Source of the DNA: Arenibacter algicola
GTDB lineage: Bacteria; Bacteroidota; Bacteroidia; Flavobacteriales; Flavobacteriaceae
Assembly: GCF_000733925.1 (NCBI RefSeq)
Contig: NZ_JPOO01000001.1
Coordinates: 372,001 to 436,000, forward strand
Length of the DNA stretch: 64,000 nt
Direction: 5' to 3'
Under the pieces are notes generated by a model, which worked only from the letters and a program-made list of their open reading frames with translations, searched no databases and had not been told where the DNA came from. Shown piece after piece: positions 8,485 to 16,603 of the stretch. A program made the translations under genes and the position numbers. How positions within the stretch are numbered: position 1 is the stretch's first letter; every line of letters starts with the position of its first letter.

Positions 8485-9498
8485 CTAATCTTCGTCGTCG
8501 TATTCGTCATATGGTAAAAATTCCTCCAAATCATCCAAATAGAGGCTACCTGTACGGCCTAGACCTATAAATGCCCTTACGTTATTGGAGAATACCACTG
8601 CATCCTGTCTGGATGTTCTTTCAAAATCTGTTTTGGATTCCCAAGTATCGGTATTGGGATCATATTCCCAAATAGATTGTAAGGTTCCCCCAAAGGTTCC
8701 TGTGGCTATATATCCATAGTCATTTAGAGTAAAACCTAAGGCATTGCTTCGAACAATGGAATAATCGTCTTCCTCGTCAAGATCCAATTTCTGTGTCCAA
8801 CTTTCTGTGGCGGAATCAAAAGCCCAAAAGTCATTCAAATAAATACCATTGGAAACCCCGGTTCCCATATATGCAGTTTCACCTATGGTAAAGGTGGTTG
8901 CAGCCCTTCTTTTGTCACCACCAAAGCCTACTAACTCGGACCAGCTATCGGTAGATGGGTCGTATTTCCAAAAATCCTTCCTATCGTTGTCACCGTCAAA
9001 ACCGGTACCAAAATAGCCATAGCCGTTTATTCCAAATGCAATAGCACTTCGTCTTGGGGTAGATGGGAAGGATGCGATTGCCGTCCATGTATTGGTGCTT
9101 GTGTCGTAAGAATAAAAATCCGACAGTTCGTCAAGACCATCATAACCAGATCCTATATATCCCTTGTCATTTATGGCAAAGCCTACTGCGGCATTCCTTG
9201 CTGCTCCTGGGAAATCGGCTTTTTGTGACCAATAATCACCATCCATATCATAGGCCCAAAAGGAGGTTAGGTAATCATCGCCATCATAACCTACACCACT
9301 ATATCCAATGTTTCCAATTGTGAAATAGGCACTGCCACTACGGGGACTCCCATCAAATACAGATTTGTCTATCCAGTTTCCTAGATCTTCATCCTCATCG
9401 TCGCTAGAGCAACTGGCCATTAAGCAAAGTGTTAAGCTAGCCATAGTTAACATTCTAATGTGGTTTACCCTTTCCTTCATATTATAAATGTATTTCAT
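8485..9498 (-). CDS. Kelch-repeat beta-propeller lipoprotein
   Basis: The 337-residue product has a signal sequence with lipobox (CLMASC) and an acidic linker (SSDDEDEDLG). It then shows about six kelch-like repeats, each with a G-Y-x-G-x-G/T-Y-D-G-(D)-x-x-x-(D)-F/W-x-Y-D segment, for example GYSGVGYDGDDYLTSFWAYD, GYIGSGYDGLDELSDFYSYD and GYFGTGFDGDNDRKDFWKYD, so a beta-propeller is expected. It resembles galactose oxidase/kelch proteins without an enzyme motif; a binding role at the cell surface is likely. A second ATG at 9480 (MKERVNH) is also a good start. It diverges from the DUF4270 gene. This kelch, DUF4907, DUF4270 grouping recurs in Flavobacteriia, from memory. Confidence 0.8.
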   Translation of the reverse strand: MKYIYNMKERVNHIRMLTMASLTLCLMASCSSDDEDEDLGNWIDKSVFDGSPRSGSAYFTIGNIGYSGVGYDGDDYLTSFWAYDMDGDYWSQKADFPGAARNAAVGFAINDKGYIGSGYDGLDELSDFYSYDTSTNTWTAIASFPSTPRRSAIAFGINGYGYFGTGFDGDNDRKDFWKYDPSTDSWSELVGFGGDKRRAATTFTIGETAYMGTGVSNGIYLNDFWAFDSATESWTQKLDLDEEDDYSIVRSNALGFTLNDYGYIATGTFGGTLQSIWEYDPNTDTWESKTDFERTSRQDAVVFSNNVRAFIGLGRTGSLYLDDLEEFLPYDEYDDED

Positions 9499-9720
9499 TA
9501 GTTATTTTTTTTTTTCAAAACTAGATGCCGAACCTCGGGTTTGAAACTTAAATAGATAAAGTCACCTATTTAACATATGAAAACGGCTATTTTATCTACC
9601 AATGGTAGAGCCTATTTAATAGCTAAAATCCCCCATTTGGTCTTATAAGTTTGTGGATTGGTCTATTGGGGTTTCCGGGCTAGGGAAACGCATTTACTTT
9701 TGGTATCAAATAATGAACGA

Positions 9721-11040
9721 ATGAGAAAACTCCTTGGACTTATAGCTTTGCTGGCATTAATGGTTTCATGTAGCGATGATACTATTAATGATTCCGATTT
9801 TGTAGCTGGCGGGACATTTACGAACAGTAATATACGGGTTGTACAAATTGATACTATGAACGTGGAAACCTATACCATGAAGTTTGATAGCCTCGTAACT
9901 TCACAAGCCACCCGTATGTTGATAGGGAAATATATAGATCCAGTTTTTGGGGCTGTGAAAAGTGCAACCTATGTGGAATTGTTGCCCAACAGTTATTCTA
10001 TTGACTCGGAAGCCGAATATGACAGTATCGGCTTCTTTCTTAAATATGACGCTTACTATTATAATGACACCCTTAAAAGCAACACCATCCATATTAAGGA
10101 GTTAAGTGAGCTACTAGAGCCGGAGGATGGGAGCAATTTTTACAATACCAGCAAGGTGGCATATTCCGATGAGGATTTAGGTTCCATAACCTACACTCCA
10201 AGGCCCCTTGAAACCGATTCTCTAGTTATAAAATTAAGCGACACTTTAGGGCTCGGTATTTTTGATCAATTACAACAAAAGGATATTACCAACACGGAGG
10301 AATTTAAGGATTACTTTCATGGGCTAACCTTTCAACCGGGCGAAGACGACGATGGGTCCATAATAGGGTTTGATTTTTCTACAAGTGTAATGCGAATGTA
10401 TTATAGTATTCCCGGAGAGGAAAGTCGAACACAATTTACCGCAGATTTTACCATAAACACGACCAGCAGTCCAATACCTTTCTTTAATCAGATGTCCGTA
10501 GTTGAAACCAACGAATATTTGGAGACACTAACAGATAAGGAAGTTCTTCTCAATAGTTCCGAATCGGATAACCAAAGTTTTGTGCAGTCCGGTATTGGAT
10601 ACACCACCAAAATAGAATTTACGAATCTAAAAACGCTTTTCGATATTCCGGGACAGGGCACCTTGTTGAATGCTGTTCTTAAAATAAAACCGGTTTTGGG
10701 ATCCTATAGTGATGAACTGGCTCTAAGGGACAACCTAGCGCTTTATATAGTAGATCAAAACAACGATTTAACGGAGCAATTGCTGGGAACGGATAATGCA
10801 GCGGTACAAGCCACTTTAAACCGCGATGGTCAGGAATTCAATGACATTTATTATGAAATACCCCTAACTACCTATATAGAAGGAATATTGTCCACAGAAA
10901 GGGATGCCGACTATGCATTTATTCTTTTGCCAGAGAATTACAACAGCACTGTAGACCGTTTTGTATTAATGGGAAAAGAGGGCACTGACCAAGGTGTAAA
11001 ATTGGAACTTACCTATGCAATATATGATGAAGATGAATAA
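9721..11040 (+). CDS. DUF4270 family lipoprotein
   Basis: The frame is open from 9658, but the ATG at 9721 gives a lipoprotein signal (LLGLIALLALMVSC) and is preferred, for 439 residues. The region following the lipobox (SDDTINDSDFVAGGTF, then LVTSQATRMLIGKYIDPVFGAVKSATYVELLP) is characteristic of DUF4270: cell-surface lipoproteins of Bacteroidetes with repeated beta-strand regions and no known enzyme motif. The remaining sequence is beta-rich and ends LELTYAIYDEDE. Its stop overlaps the start of the outer-membrane protein gene, so the two are translationally coupled and probably form a surface pair. Function unknown. Confidence 0.8.
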   Translation: MRKLLGLIALLALMVSCSDDTINDSDFVAGGTFTNSNIRVVQIDTMNVETYTMKFDSLVTSQATRMLIGKYIDPVFGAVKSATYVELLPNSYSIDSEAEYDSIGFFLKYDAYYYNDTLKSNTIHIKELSELLEPEDGSNFYNTSKVAYSDEDLGSITYTPRPLETDSLVIKLSDTLGLGIFDQLQQKDITNTEEFKDYFHGLTFQPGEDDDGSIIGFDFSTSVMRMYYSIPGEESRTQFTADFTINTTSSPIPFFNQMSVVETNEYLETLTDKEVLLNSSESDNQSFVQSGIGYTTKIEFTNLKTLFDIPGQGTLLNAVLKIKPVLGSYSDELALRDNLALYIVDQNNDLTEQLLGTDNAAVQATLNRDGQEFNDIYYEIPLTTYIEGILSTERDADYAFILLPENYNSTVDRFVLMGKEGTDQGVKLELTYAIYDEDE

Positions 11041-12280
11041 ATTACCTTTATTTGCCCTATTTCTAACGTTTTTATCCGCAATTCCTGTTTTGAGCCAATC
11101 CGAGGGGCTCACAAGTTCACCTTATTCCCTATATGGTCTCGGTGTAATAAACCAGACCAGTATTGGCCGCACCAATGGCATGGGATATTCCGGAATAGGG
11201 TTGAAATCCGACACAGAAATAAATAATTTGAATCCTGCCAATTTTGCCTTGACACCCCAGAATTCATTTTTTTATGATGTCGGGATAAGGGGAAAGCATA
11301 ACAGTTATAGCAATAGGATAAATGATGAGGCAAAAACTACGTTCAATTTTTCAAATTTGGCCCTTGCCTTCAGGATAATGGACAGACTAGGAGCGGGAAT
11401 AGCCCTAGTTCCATATACCGACGTTGGGTATACCCTGGTTGGGGTAAAAACCAATATTGAGGGATCTGAAGAATCCTTTGAAAGTAACGTAAACGGTCTT
11501 GGAGGAATGAGCGATTTTAAGTTCAGCCTAGGATATGGAATTACTGATAATTTGAGGTTTGGAGCCAGTTTCTCCTTGTTATTTGGGAAGATTGAGGAGG
11601 AAGAATCCTTTCAGGTTTACGGCAGTGCCCTGGTCTCTACGGAGGATACCAATTACAGTGGCGCGCGTGTAGGTCTTGGACTGCAATATGACCTAACAAA
11701 TAAAATCACTATTGGAAGTACGGTCCAACTTCCAACCAGTCTAAAGGGTAGTGTAAGGCGATCTGTAATTAAAAGTCTTGATGGGGTTGAAATAGACGTG
11801 GAAGAGGATGAAAGTGATACTGTTGCCGATTTTAATATGCCATTGGAACTGGGGGTGGGTTTAAGTACCAATTTTCTAAAATCCTTTACCCTAAACGCCG
11901 ATTATAAAAAGAATTACTGGAGTGATACAGGACAGACCGAGAATATAGGGACATACGTTGATCAGGATATCTATGCGGTGGGTTTGGAATTCGTAAAAAA
12001 TGCTGCCAGTTATAAATTTAACCAGCGTATTCGATATAGGACTGGTTTCAATTACGACACTGGGTATTTGTCCATCAACGATGAAAAAATAAATGGCTAT
12101 AATTTTACCGCCGGTATTGGTTTGCCTATTGGCCGGGGTAATAATTCCATGCTCAATTTATCCTATTCCTATGGGTCCAGCGGACAAATAGAAAATATAC
12201 TCGTCAAGGAAAATTACCATGTACTTACCCTTAATTTAAGCTTGGAAGACTTGTGGTTTAAGAAGCGAAAAACCGATTAA
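11027..12280 (+). CDS. Outer-membrane beta-barrel protein
   Basis: Several in-frame ATGs (11015, 11024, 11027, 11033) lie in the end of the DUF4270 gene; 11027 gives MKMNKLPLFALFLTF, a normal signal peptide ending near VLSQ, and about 417 residues. The mature part begins SPYSLYGLGVINQTSIGRTNGMGYSGIGL and NNLNPANFA, resembling FadL/OmpP1-like barrel proteins of Bacteroidetes, and continues with many alternating hydrophobic strands (GFNYDTGYLSIN, NSMLNLSYSYGSSG), ending in a strand-rich C-terminus. It is expected in the outer membrane, partnered with the DUF4270 lipoprotein. Transport substrate is unknown; FadL-like fatty-acid uptake is only one possibility. Confidence 0.75.
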   Translation: MKMNKLPLFALFLTFLSAIPVLSQSEGLTSSPYSLYGLGVINQTSIGRTNGMGYSGIGLKSDTEINNLNPANFALTPQNSFFYDVGIRGKHNSYSNRINDEAKTTFNFSNLALAFRIMDRLGAGIALVPYTDVGYTLVGVKTNIEGSEESFESNVNGLGGMSDFKFSLGYGITDNLRFGASFSLLFGKIEEEESFQVYGSALVSTEDTNYSGARVGLGLQYDLTNKITIGSTVQLPTSLKGSVRRSVIKSLDGVEIDVEEDESDTVADFNMPLELGVGLSTNFLKSFTLNADYKKNYWSDTGQTENIGTYVDQDIYAVGLEFVKNAASYKFNQRIRYRTGFNYDTGYLSINDEKINGYNFTAGIGLPIGRGNNSMLNLSYSYGSSGQIENILVKENYHVLTLNLSLEDLWFKKRKTD

Positions 12281-12368
12281 CGTGTGTTCGATGGATTTTA
12301 AATTGATAATGTGTTGTTTATGGTAATGTTGTCCGGTCGAGACCCAAGAAATTTTATTTTTCAAGCGG
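12281..12368. repeat. Left arm of a dispersed palindromic repeat (copy C)
   Basis: Immediately after the barrel gene the sequence CGTGTGTTCGATGG starts a segment that matches the arms of the repeats at 38362-38553 and 46725-47245: a GTGxGTTCGA tip, an AT-rich arm and the core GTCCGGTCGAG at 12331-12341. The 32 bases at 12337-12368 are identical to 46792-46823. The right arm is not seen directly; the IS110 element follows. A second GTGTTCGAG tip lies at 12442-12450 in the same orientation. Confidence 0.65.
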
Positions 12369-13900
12369 TAATAATGACGTAAATTGGATCATAATCTACC
12401 GAATTGCAAAATAATCGTAGTCGGAATAGTGTTATTTACCTGTGTTCGAGCATGATTTTCAAAAATTTGGAAAGCGAATCTGGTACTCAATTTCTATAAT
12501 TGATGTCCGTATGGTAGTCTTGCAAGCTTGTTTTTTTTGAAGGCAATTTGGTTTTATAATCATATAGCTATGAAAAAGATCAGAACCCATGCTGCAGGTA
12601 TCGACATTGGGGCAAAAAAAGTGTATGTGAGTATCGAGGACCTGCCTGTAAAAAGCTTCGATACCTTTACCCAGGACCTGGAGGCTCTGGGCGTTTATCT
12701 GGTGGCCCATGGCATAGAAACTGTGGCCATGGAGGCTACGGGCGTCTATTGGGTCATTTTGTACGATATACTGGTGTCCCAAGGTCTGGATGTTTGGCTG
12801 GTCGATGGAGCGGGCACCAAACAGGTTCCCGGCAGAAAGACCGACGTAAAGGATTGCCAATGGATACAGCAATTACATAGTTATGGGCTGCTGAACAAAT
12901 GTTTCGTGCCCGATATCCGGGTACAGGAACTGCGAGCCTATCAACGCCTTCGCGAGGACCACATCCGTAGTGGTGCGATGCACATCGGCCATATGCAAAA
13001 GGCATTGATACTGATGAATATCCGGCTGAAGGAAGTAATAAGCCAGATCCACGGGACAAGTGGGATGCGGATTGTCCGCGCTATCCTATCAGGCGAAAGG
13101 AATGCCGAAAAACTGGCATTGCTATGTGATCAAAGGATACTTAAAACAAAAAAGGAATGGGTGATAAGATCATTAAAGGGGCATTATTCGGAAGCCGCAT
13201 TGTTCGAACTGGGCCAAGCCGTGGCCTGTTATGATTTCTATGGGGAACAAATTGCCATGTGCGACATAAAGCTGGAAGAGGTGTTGAAGAAGATGGACCT
13301 GGACGGTACACCAAAGCCAAGGTCCAAGGGAACAAGAAAAGCAATCCGTCACAATAGACCGGATATAGAGAATATGGGAGGACACTTGTTGGGGATCTTT
13401 GAGGGAAAGGATGCTACCGTCCTGCCCGGAATTACGGATTATAACTGGATGCAACTGCTGTCGGAGGTGGGCACCGATCTTGGGAAATGGAAATCGGAAA
13501 AACATTTCACCTCTTGGTTGGGACTTGCCCCAAAACAACACAATTCGGGAAAAATGAAACGCAATTACAAACCCAAGGGAGTCCCAAGGGCAGGTCTGAT
13601 CTTCAAACAGGCAGCAGTAGGCCTGCTCAACAGCAAGCACATTGCATTGGGCGCTTTCGGCAGAAAGATACGGGCCAAAAAGGGAGGATTGGTGGCCATA
13701 AAGGCAGTGGCCAGGAAATTGGCCGAACTGTACTGGAAATTGTTTGTAAAGGGACTGGAGTATGTGGAGAACGGTATCCAAAAATACCAAGAGAAAATGC
13801 TCTTGAACAAACAAAGGGCGGTAACAAGAATGGCACAAGAACTAGGGTTGGGGATAACTCCATTGAAAATACAAAGTGCTGATTAACAGTTTTCTATGAT
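12369..13900 (+). mobile_element. IS110-family insertion sequence (ends approximate)
   Basis: The element contains one IS110 transposase gene. Ends cannot be fixed by terminal repeats, because IS110 elements usually lack them and make no target duplication. The bounds given are the limits set by two tags that also occur in the repeat at 46725-47245: 12337-12368 on the left (identical to 46792-46823) and 13901-13916 on the right (identical to 47113-47128). Between those tags copy B has 289 unrelated bases. The roughly 200 bases before the transposase start are non-coding, where IS110-group elements encode their bridge RNA. Confidence 0.55.
12570..13886 (+). CDS. IS110-family DEDD transposase/recombinase
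   Basis: The 438-residue protein has the N-terminal RuvC-like DEDD domain of IS110 enzymes: Asp12 in AGIDIGAKKVYV, Glu55 in VAMEATGVYW, Asp92 and Asp95 in GRKTDVKDCQWIQ. The C-terminal Transposase_20 domain holds LPGITDYNWMQLLSEVG (about 285-300) and the segment FTSWLGLAPKQHNSGKMKR, where Ser326 is the expected nucleophile. These enzymes use a bridge RNA made from the element's own flank to choose donor and target sites. The ATG at 12570 is chosen over upstream in-frame starts since it begins directly ahead of the conserved domain. The gene is complete, with all catalytic residues present, so it is probably active. Base use is richer in GC than the neighbouring genes, in line with transfer. 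Confidence 0.92.
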   Translation: MKKIRTHAAGIDIGAKKVYVSIEDLPVKSFDTFTQDLEALGVYLVAHGIETVAMEATGVYWVILYDILVSQGLDVWLVDGAGTKQVPGRKTDVKDCQWIQQLHSYGLLNKCFVPDIRVQELRAYQRLREDHIRSGAMHIGHMQKALILMNIRLKEVISQIHGTSGMRIVRAILSGERNAEKLALLCDQRILKTKKEWVIRSLKGHYSEAALFELGQAVACYDFYGEQIAMCDIKLEEVLKKMDLDGTPKPRSKGTRKAIRHNRPDIENMGGHLLGIFEGKDATVLPGITDYNWMQLLSEVGTDLGKWKSEKHFTSWLGLAPKQHNSGKMKRNYKPKGVPRAGLIFKQAAVGLLNSKHIALGAFGRKIRAKKGGLVAIKAVARKLAELYWKLFVKGLEYVENGIQKYQEKMLLNKQRAVTRMAQELGLGITPLKIQSAD

Positions 13901-13913
13901 AGACGTCAATGGT

Positions 13914-13943
13914 AGCCTGCCTGTCTGGCCGACATGGCAGGCT
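13914..13943. repeat. REP-like palindrome at IS110 right flank
   Basis: An 8-base perfect outer stem (AGCCTGCC/GGCAGGCT) extended by TGTC/GACA across one bulged T, with a 5-base loop. It overlaps the end of the 16-base tag shared with repeat B. No T run follows, so it is not a normal terminator. IS110-type elements often target REP palindromes, so it could be target or element end. Confidence 0.55.
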
Positions 13944-14070
13944 CGAGGAGACAGAAACAGTAACTTTGATTAATTGATAATCAGTTATTTGAATTTCATT
14001 CAAAGCTGAACCTACCTTAACTACTGGCAGGACAGAATGAATTATAACACGGAATAGTTATGGCAGAACG

Positions 14071-14100
14071 AACCCCGCTTTCTTTGGCGGGGTTTATGTT
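14071..14100 (+). terminator. Terminator-like hairpin
   Basis: AACCCCGC pairs perfectly with GCGGGGTT (8 bases, 8-base loop) and is followed by TTATGTTT, a weak T tract. It lies between the IS110 element and the convergent LytTR gene, and could end transcription from the transposase side. Confidence 0.55.
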
Positions 14101-14219
14101 TGATGCTCTCACCCTATACCTGGTTTCTTCTAGGGTCTAGAACTTACACCGGAGTTAAATGTTATTCTTTGGGAAAACTGGAATTGGGGTTTCTTCAGTG
14201 AAGATTTCAAAGTAAAAAA

Positions 14220-14603
14220 TCAATCCAGGCTATTTTTGGCAATGTAGTCAAAAAAATGAGGTTTATAATTTTCCGAAACCGTAATACGCTGGTTTCCGAT
14301 TATGATCTGACTGCGTTCTATAACATCTATGGCCTGTAAGGAAACTATAAAAGAGCGATGTACGCGCATAAATTTATCTTTTGGAAGTTCCTCCTCCAAG
14401 CCTTTGAGGTTCATTAAGGTTAGGATGGCCTTGACCCTCTCTTCTTCCTTTTGGGAGGCTTCACAGTTGTTTTTGGCAATCAATATATTCACTATGGCAT
14501 ATGGCAATTGTATATAACTTTCTGTAATGCTCGGAGTTATATTGTTCTTGACCTCTTCCTCATATAGCTTATATTGATTTATTAGCAGCTTTCCCTGTTT
14601 CAT
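14220..14603 (-). CDS. Stand-alone LytTR-type DNA-binding protein
   Basis: The ATG at 14603 gives 127 residues. There is no receiver domain. The C-terminal half matches the end of a LytTR domain (about 60-125: RVKAILTLMNLKGLEEELPKDKFMRVHRSFIVSLQAIDVIERSQIIIGNQRITVSENYK), with the hallmark FMRVHRSFIV followed by a strand pair and I-x-V/I-S-ExYK. The first 60 residues are helical and unlike a receiver; the usual early LytTR strands are not obvious. It may be a cut-down regulator that acts without phosphorylation, or a decayed gene next to an insertion element. It lies alone, facing the IS110 element. Confidence 0.65.
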   Translation of the reverse strand: MKQGKLLINQYKLYEEEVKNNITPSITESYIQLPYAIVNILIAKNNCEASQKEEERVKAILTLMNLKGLEEELPKDKFMRVHRSFIVSLQAIDVIERSQIIIGNQRITVSENYKPHFFDYIAKNSLD

Positions 14604-14933
14604 AGATGATTTATTTGGCAAAGGGACTATCCTGTCAATTTTTTTGTGTTACAAGTATTTTGGAGGAAATCTAAAATGGTGTAATCCAGACCTCAAGAAG
14701 TAAGCAGGGAAATTGTGCCAATATGTGTTTCGCTTTAGAGATATATTTTAAAGATGAAAATAATTAACGTATTTTTCGGAAATAGTGGAATCTATGGATC
14801 AATTCCTGATTTCATTTTAATATTTACAGGCCCATAGGGGAATAAAAATCAGCAATGTTGAAGAGGCTTGTACAACTATTGCGCTTTACCATAATCTGAC
14901 TAAATAAAGAATAATTAAAGCATTATAATAAAT
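14604..14933. other. Intergenic region, divergent promoters expected
   Basis: This 330-base AT-rich region separates the LytTR gene (minus) from dgoK (plus) and should hold the promoters of both. No hairpin, repeat or clear operator was seen, and no convincing small gene. Confidence 0.4.
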
Positions 14934-15887
14934 ATGGGGCTACCCGAAAAGTTTATCAGTTGCGATTGGGGCACCTCCAATTTTAGACTCCGTTTGGTGG
15001 AAACACATTCCTTAAAGATCCTTTCGGAAACTAGGAGCGACTTGGGGATTAAAAAATGTTATCAGTTATACAAACAGCAAAAGGAGCTATCCCAGCAAGC
15101 CTTTTTTTCCAATTATTTGTTGGCACAGTTGGAGAAGTTGGATTTGCAGGCAGTTGGAAAGCCTTATTTGGTGTCTTCAGGAATGCTGTCTTCTTCCATA
15201 GGCATGCAGGAATTGGAGTATTGCAAATTGCCCATTGCATTTTCTGGGGAAGATCTGATTAGTAATTGGATTCCTATGGGTAAGGATTTGGACCTCCTTT
15301 TAATTTCAGGGGCTAGAACCAATAGTGATGTAATGCGGGGGGAGGAAATCCAGGCCATAGGGCTTTCGGATTACCTACCTAAGAGTGGAAGGGGGATACT
15401 TTTGTTGCCCGGAACACATAGTAAACACATCCAATTTAACGATGGGCAATTTATGGATTTCACTACCTATATGACCGGGGAATTATTTGAGGTTATTGGG
15501 AAGCAAAGCATTTTGTCCGCCTCCCTGGAGGAAGTGCCATGGAGCCCATTATTTAAGGATATTTTTTTGAAAGGTGTTAAAAAAGGAGTGGACAACCAAC
15601 AGATGGCATCCCTTTTTTCCATTAGGGCAAATAGTTTGATACATAAATCCTCCAGTTCTGAAAACTATTATTTTCTATCCGGATTGCTGATCGGAGCTGA
15701 GTTGTCCCATTTGAAAGATAGCAAGGAAACGGTATACCTTGCGGTAACTGGTATACAAAACGAATTGTACCAATTGGCTTTGAGATCGTTTCTGGAGGAG
15801 GCCCGAATAGTTTGTTTTGAGCCGCAGATTATAGAAACGGCCCTATTGGTTGGCCAGCGAAAAATTTTGGAAGCACATGTTAAATAA
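14934..15887 (+). CDS. dgoK: 2-dehydro-3-deoxygalactonokinase
   Basis: The 317-residue protein matches DgoK: the phosphate-binding start FISCDWGTSNFRLRLV (residues 7-22) and the block GILLLPGTHSKHIQF...DFTTYMTGELFEVI (about 150-185) are typical of this kinase family. It phosphorylates 2-keto-3-deoxy-galactonate at O6 with ATP in the cytoplasm. Its 3-prime end overlaps the KDPGal aldolase gene by 11 bases, so the two form a coupled unit that yields pyruvate and glyceraldehyde 3-phosphate. In marine flavobacteria this module ends the breakdown of D-galactose or 3,6-anhydrogalactose from red-algal galactans; that the nearby sulfatase locus feeds it is inference. Confidence 0.88.
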   Translation: MGLPEKFISCDWGTSNFRLRLVETHSLKILSETRSDLGIKKCYQLYKQQKELSQQAFFSNYLLAQLEKLDLQAVGKPYLVSSGMLSSSIGMQELEYCKLPIAFSGEDLISNWIPMGKDLDLLLISGARTNSDVMRGEEIQAIGLSDYLPKSGRGILLLPGTHSKHIQFNDGQFMDFTTYMTGELFEVIGKQSILSASLEEVPWSPLFKDIFLKGVKKGVDNQQMASLFSIRANSLIHKSSSSENYYFLSGLLIGAELSHLKDSKETVYLAVTGIQNELYQLALRSFLEEARIVCFEPQIIETALLVGQRKILEAHVK

Positions 15888-16515
15888 AGAATCATTTTCT
15901 TGGGAGCTCTACAATAGGGCCCCCATCGTGGGTATTGTAAGAGGAGTGTCAATGGACGTTATGCGGGATATTGCCAAGGCGTATCTACGGGCAGGCCTGC
16001 ACACCATAGAAATAACCATGAATACTCCCGGAGCTGCCCAAATGATATTCATGTTGCGAAACGAATTTCAACAGCTCAATGTGGGTGCTGGTACGGTCTG
16101 CAATCTGCAGGATTATGAAATGGCCGTTGCTGCCGGAGCCCAGTTTATTGTGACCCCGATCATTGATGAGGTCGTTATTAAAACTGCCGTAGCCCAAGAG
16201 ATACCCATTTTTCCAGGAGCTTACTCTCCTACGGAAATATATAAGGCATGGAGTTTAGGGGCATCGGCCGTAAAAATATTCCCGGCCTCCCAGCTTGGGG
16301 TTCAATATATAAAGGACATTGCGGCTCCACTTAACGATATTAAAGTTTTACCTACTGGTGGGGTTTCTTTGGAAAATATCAAATCCTTTTTTGAGGCCGG
16401 TGTTGTGGGGGTAGGCATGGGCAGTTCGCTCTTTGATAAAAAGCTTATTGAAGATAGGGATTTTGACGGGCTAACCGAGCATTTTATCAAGATAAAGGCT
16501 GAAATTGGGCGCTAG
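15877..16515 (+). CDS. dgoA: KDPG/KDPGal aldolase (2-dehydro-3-deoxy-6-phosphogalactonate aldolase)
   Basis: The ATG at 15877 overlaps the kinase stop and gives 212 residues, normal for the Eda/DgoA family. The class I TIM-barrel motifs are present: APIVGIVRG near the start, GLHTIEITMNTP with the general base Glu, VGAGTV, FPGAYSPTE, and VKIFPA with the Schiff-base Lys, then LPTGGV and GVGMGSSLF. It splits 6-phospho-2-keto-3-deoxy-galactonate (or -gluconate) to pyruvate and glyceraldehyde 3-phosphate. The kinase next to it favours the galacto form. The family cannot be split into gluco or galacto types with certainty from sequence alone. Confidence 0.88.
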   Translation: MLNKESFSWELYNRAPIVGIVRGVSMDVMRDIAKAYLRAGLHTIEITMNTPGAAQMIFMLRNEFQQLNVGAGTVCNLQDYEMAVAAGAQFIVTPIIDEVVIKTAVAQEIPIFPGAYSPTEIYKAWSLGASAVKIFPASQLGVQYIKDIAAPLNDIKVLPTGGVSLENIKSFFEAGVVGVGMGSSLFDKKLIEDRDFDGLTEHFIKIKAEIGR

Positions 16516-16603
16516 ACATCAATGAATATCGCGATTAAAAAAGAATCTTTAGGAAAATGAAATGATGGTCATTTATTAATGAGGTAAATGGATGGCCATA
16601 TTT

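Larger units (their letters stand above)
13887..14219. other. IS110 downstream flank with two hairpins
   Basis: This 333-base stretch holds the tag shared with repeat B (13901-13916), a palindrome at 13914-13943 (AGCCTGCC and TGTC pair with GACA and GGCAGGCT, one bulged T, loop TGGCC) without a T run, and a GC-rich terminator-like hairpin at 14071-14100. A short open tail near 14010-14060 ends in TAG and might be the relic of a gene cut by the insertion, but it was not recognised. Confidence 0.5.

Noticed and set aside
13173..13838. A 221-codon open frame on the minus strand inside the IS110 element
   Set aside because: Antisense to the intact transposase; rich in Cys, Phe and Gln in a way typical of shadow frames, and no motif is present.
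13914..13943. Palindrome after the transposase as a terminator
   Set aside because: There is no T run after the stem; a better terminator candidate lies at 14071-14100. It is kept as a REP-like palindrome.
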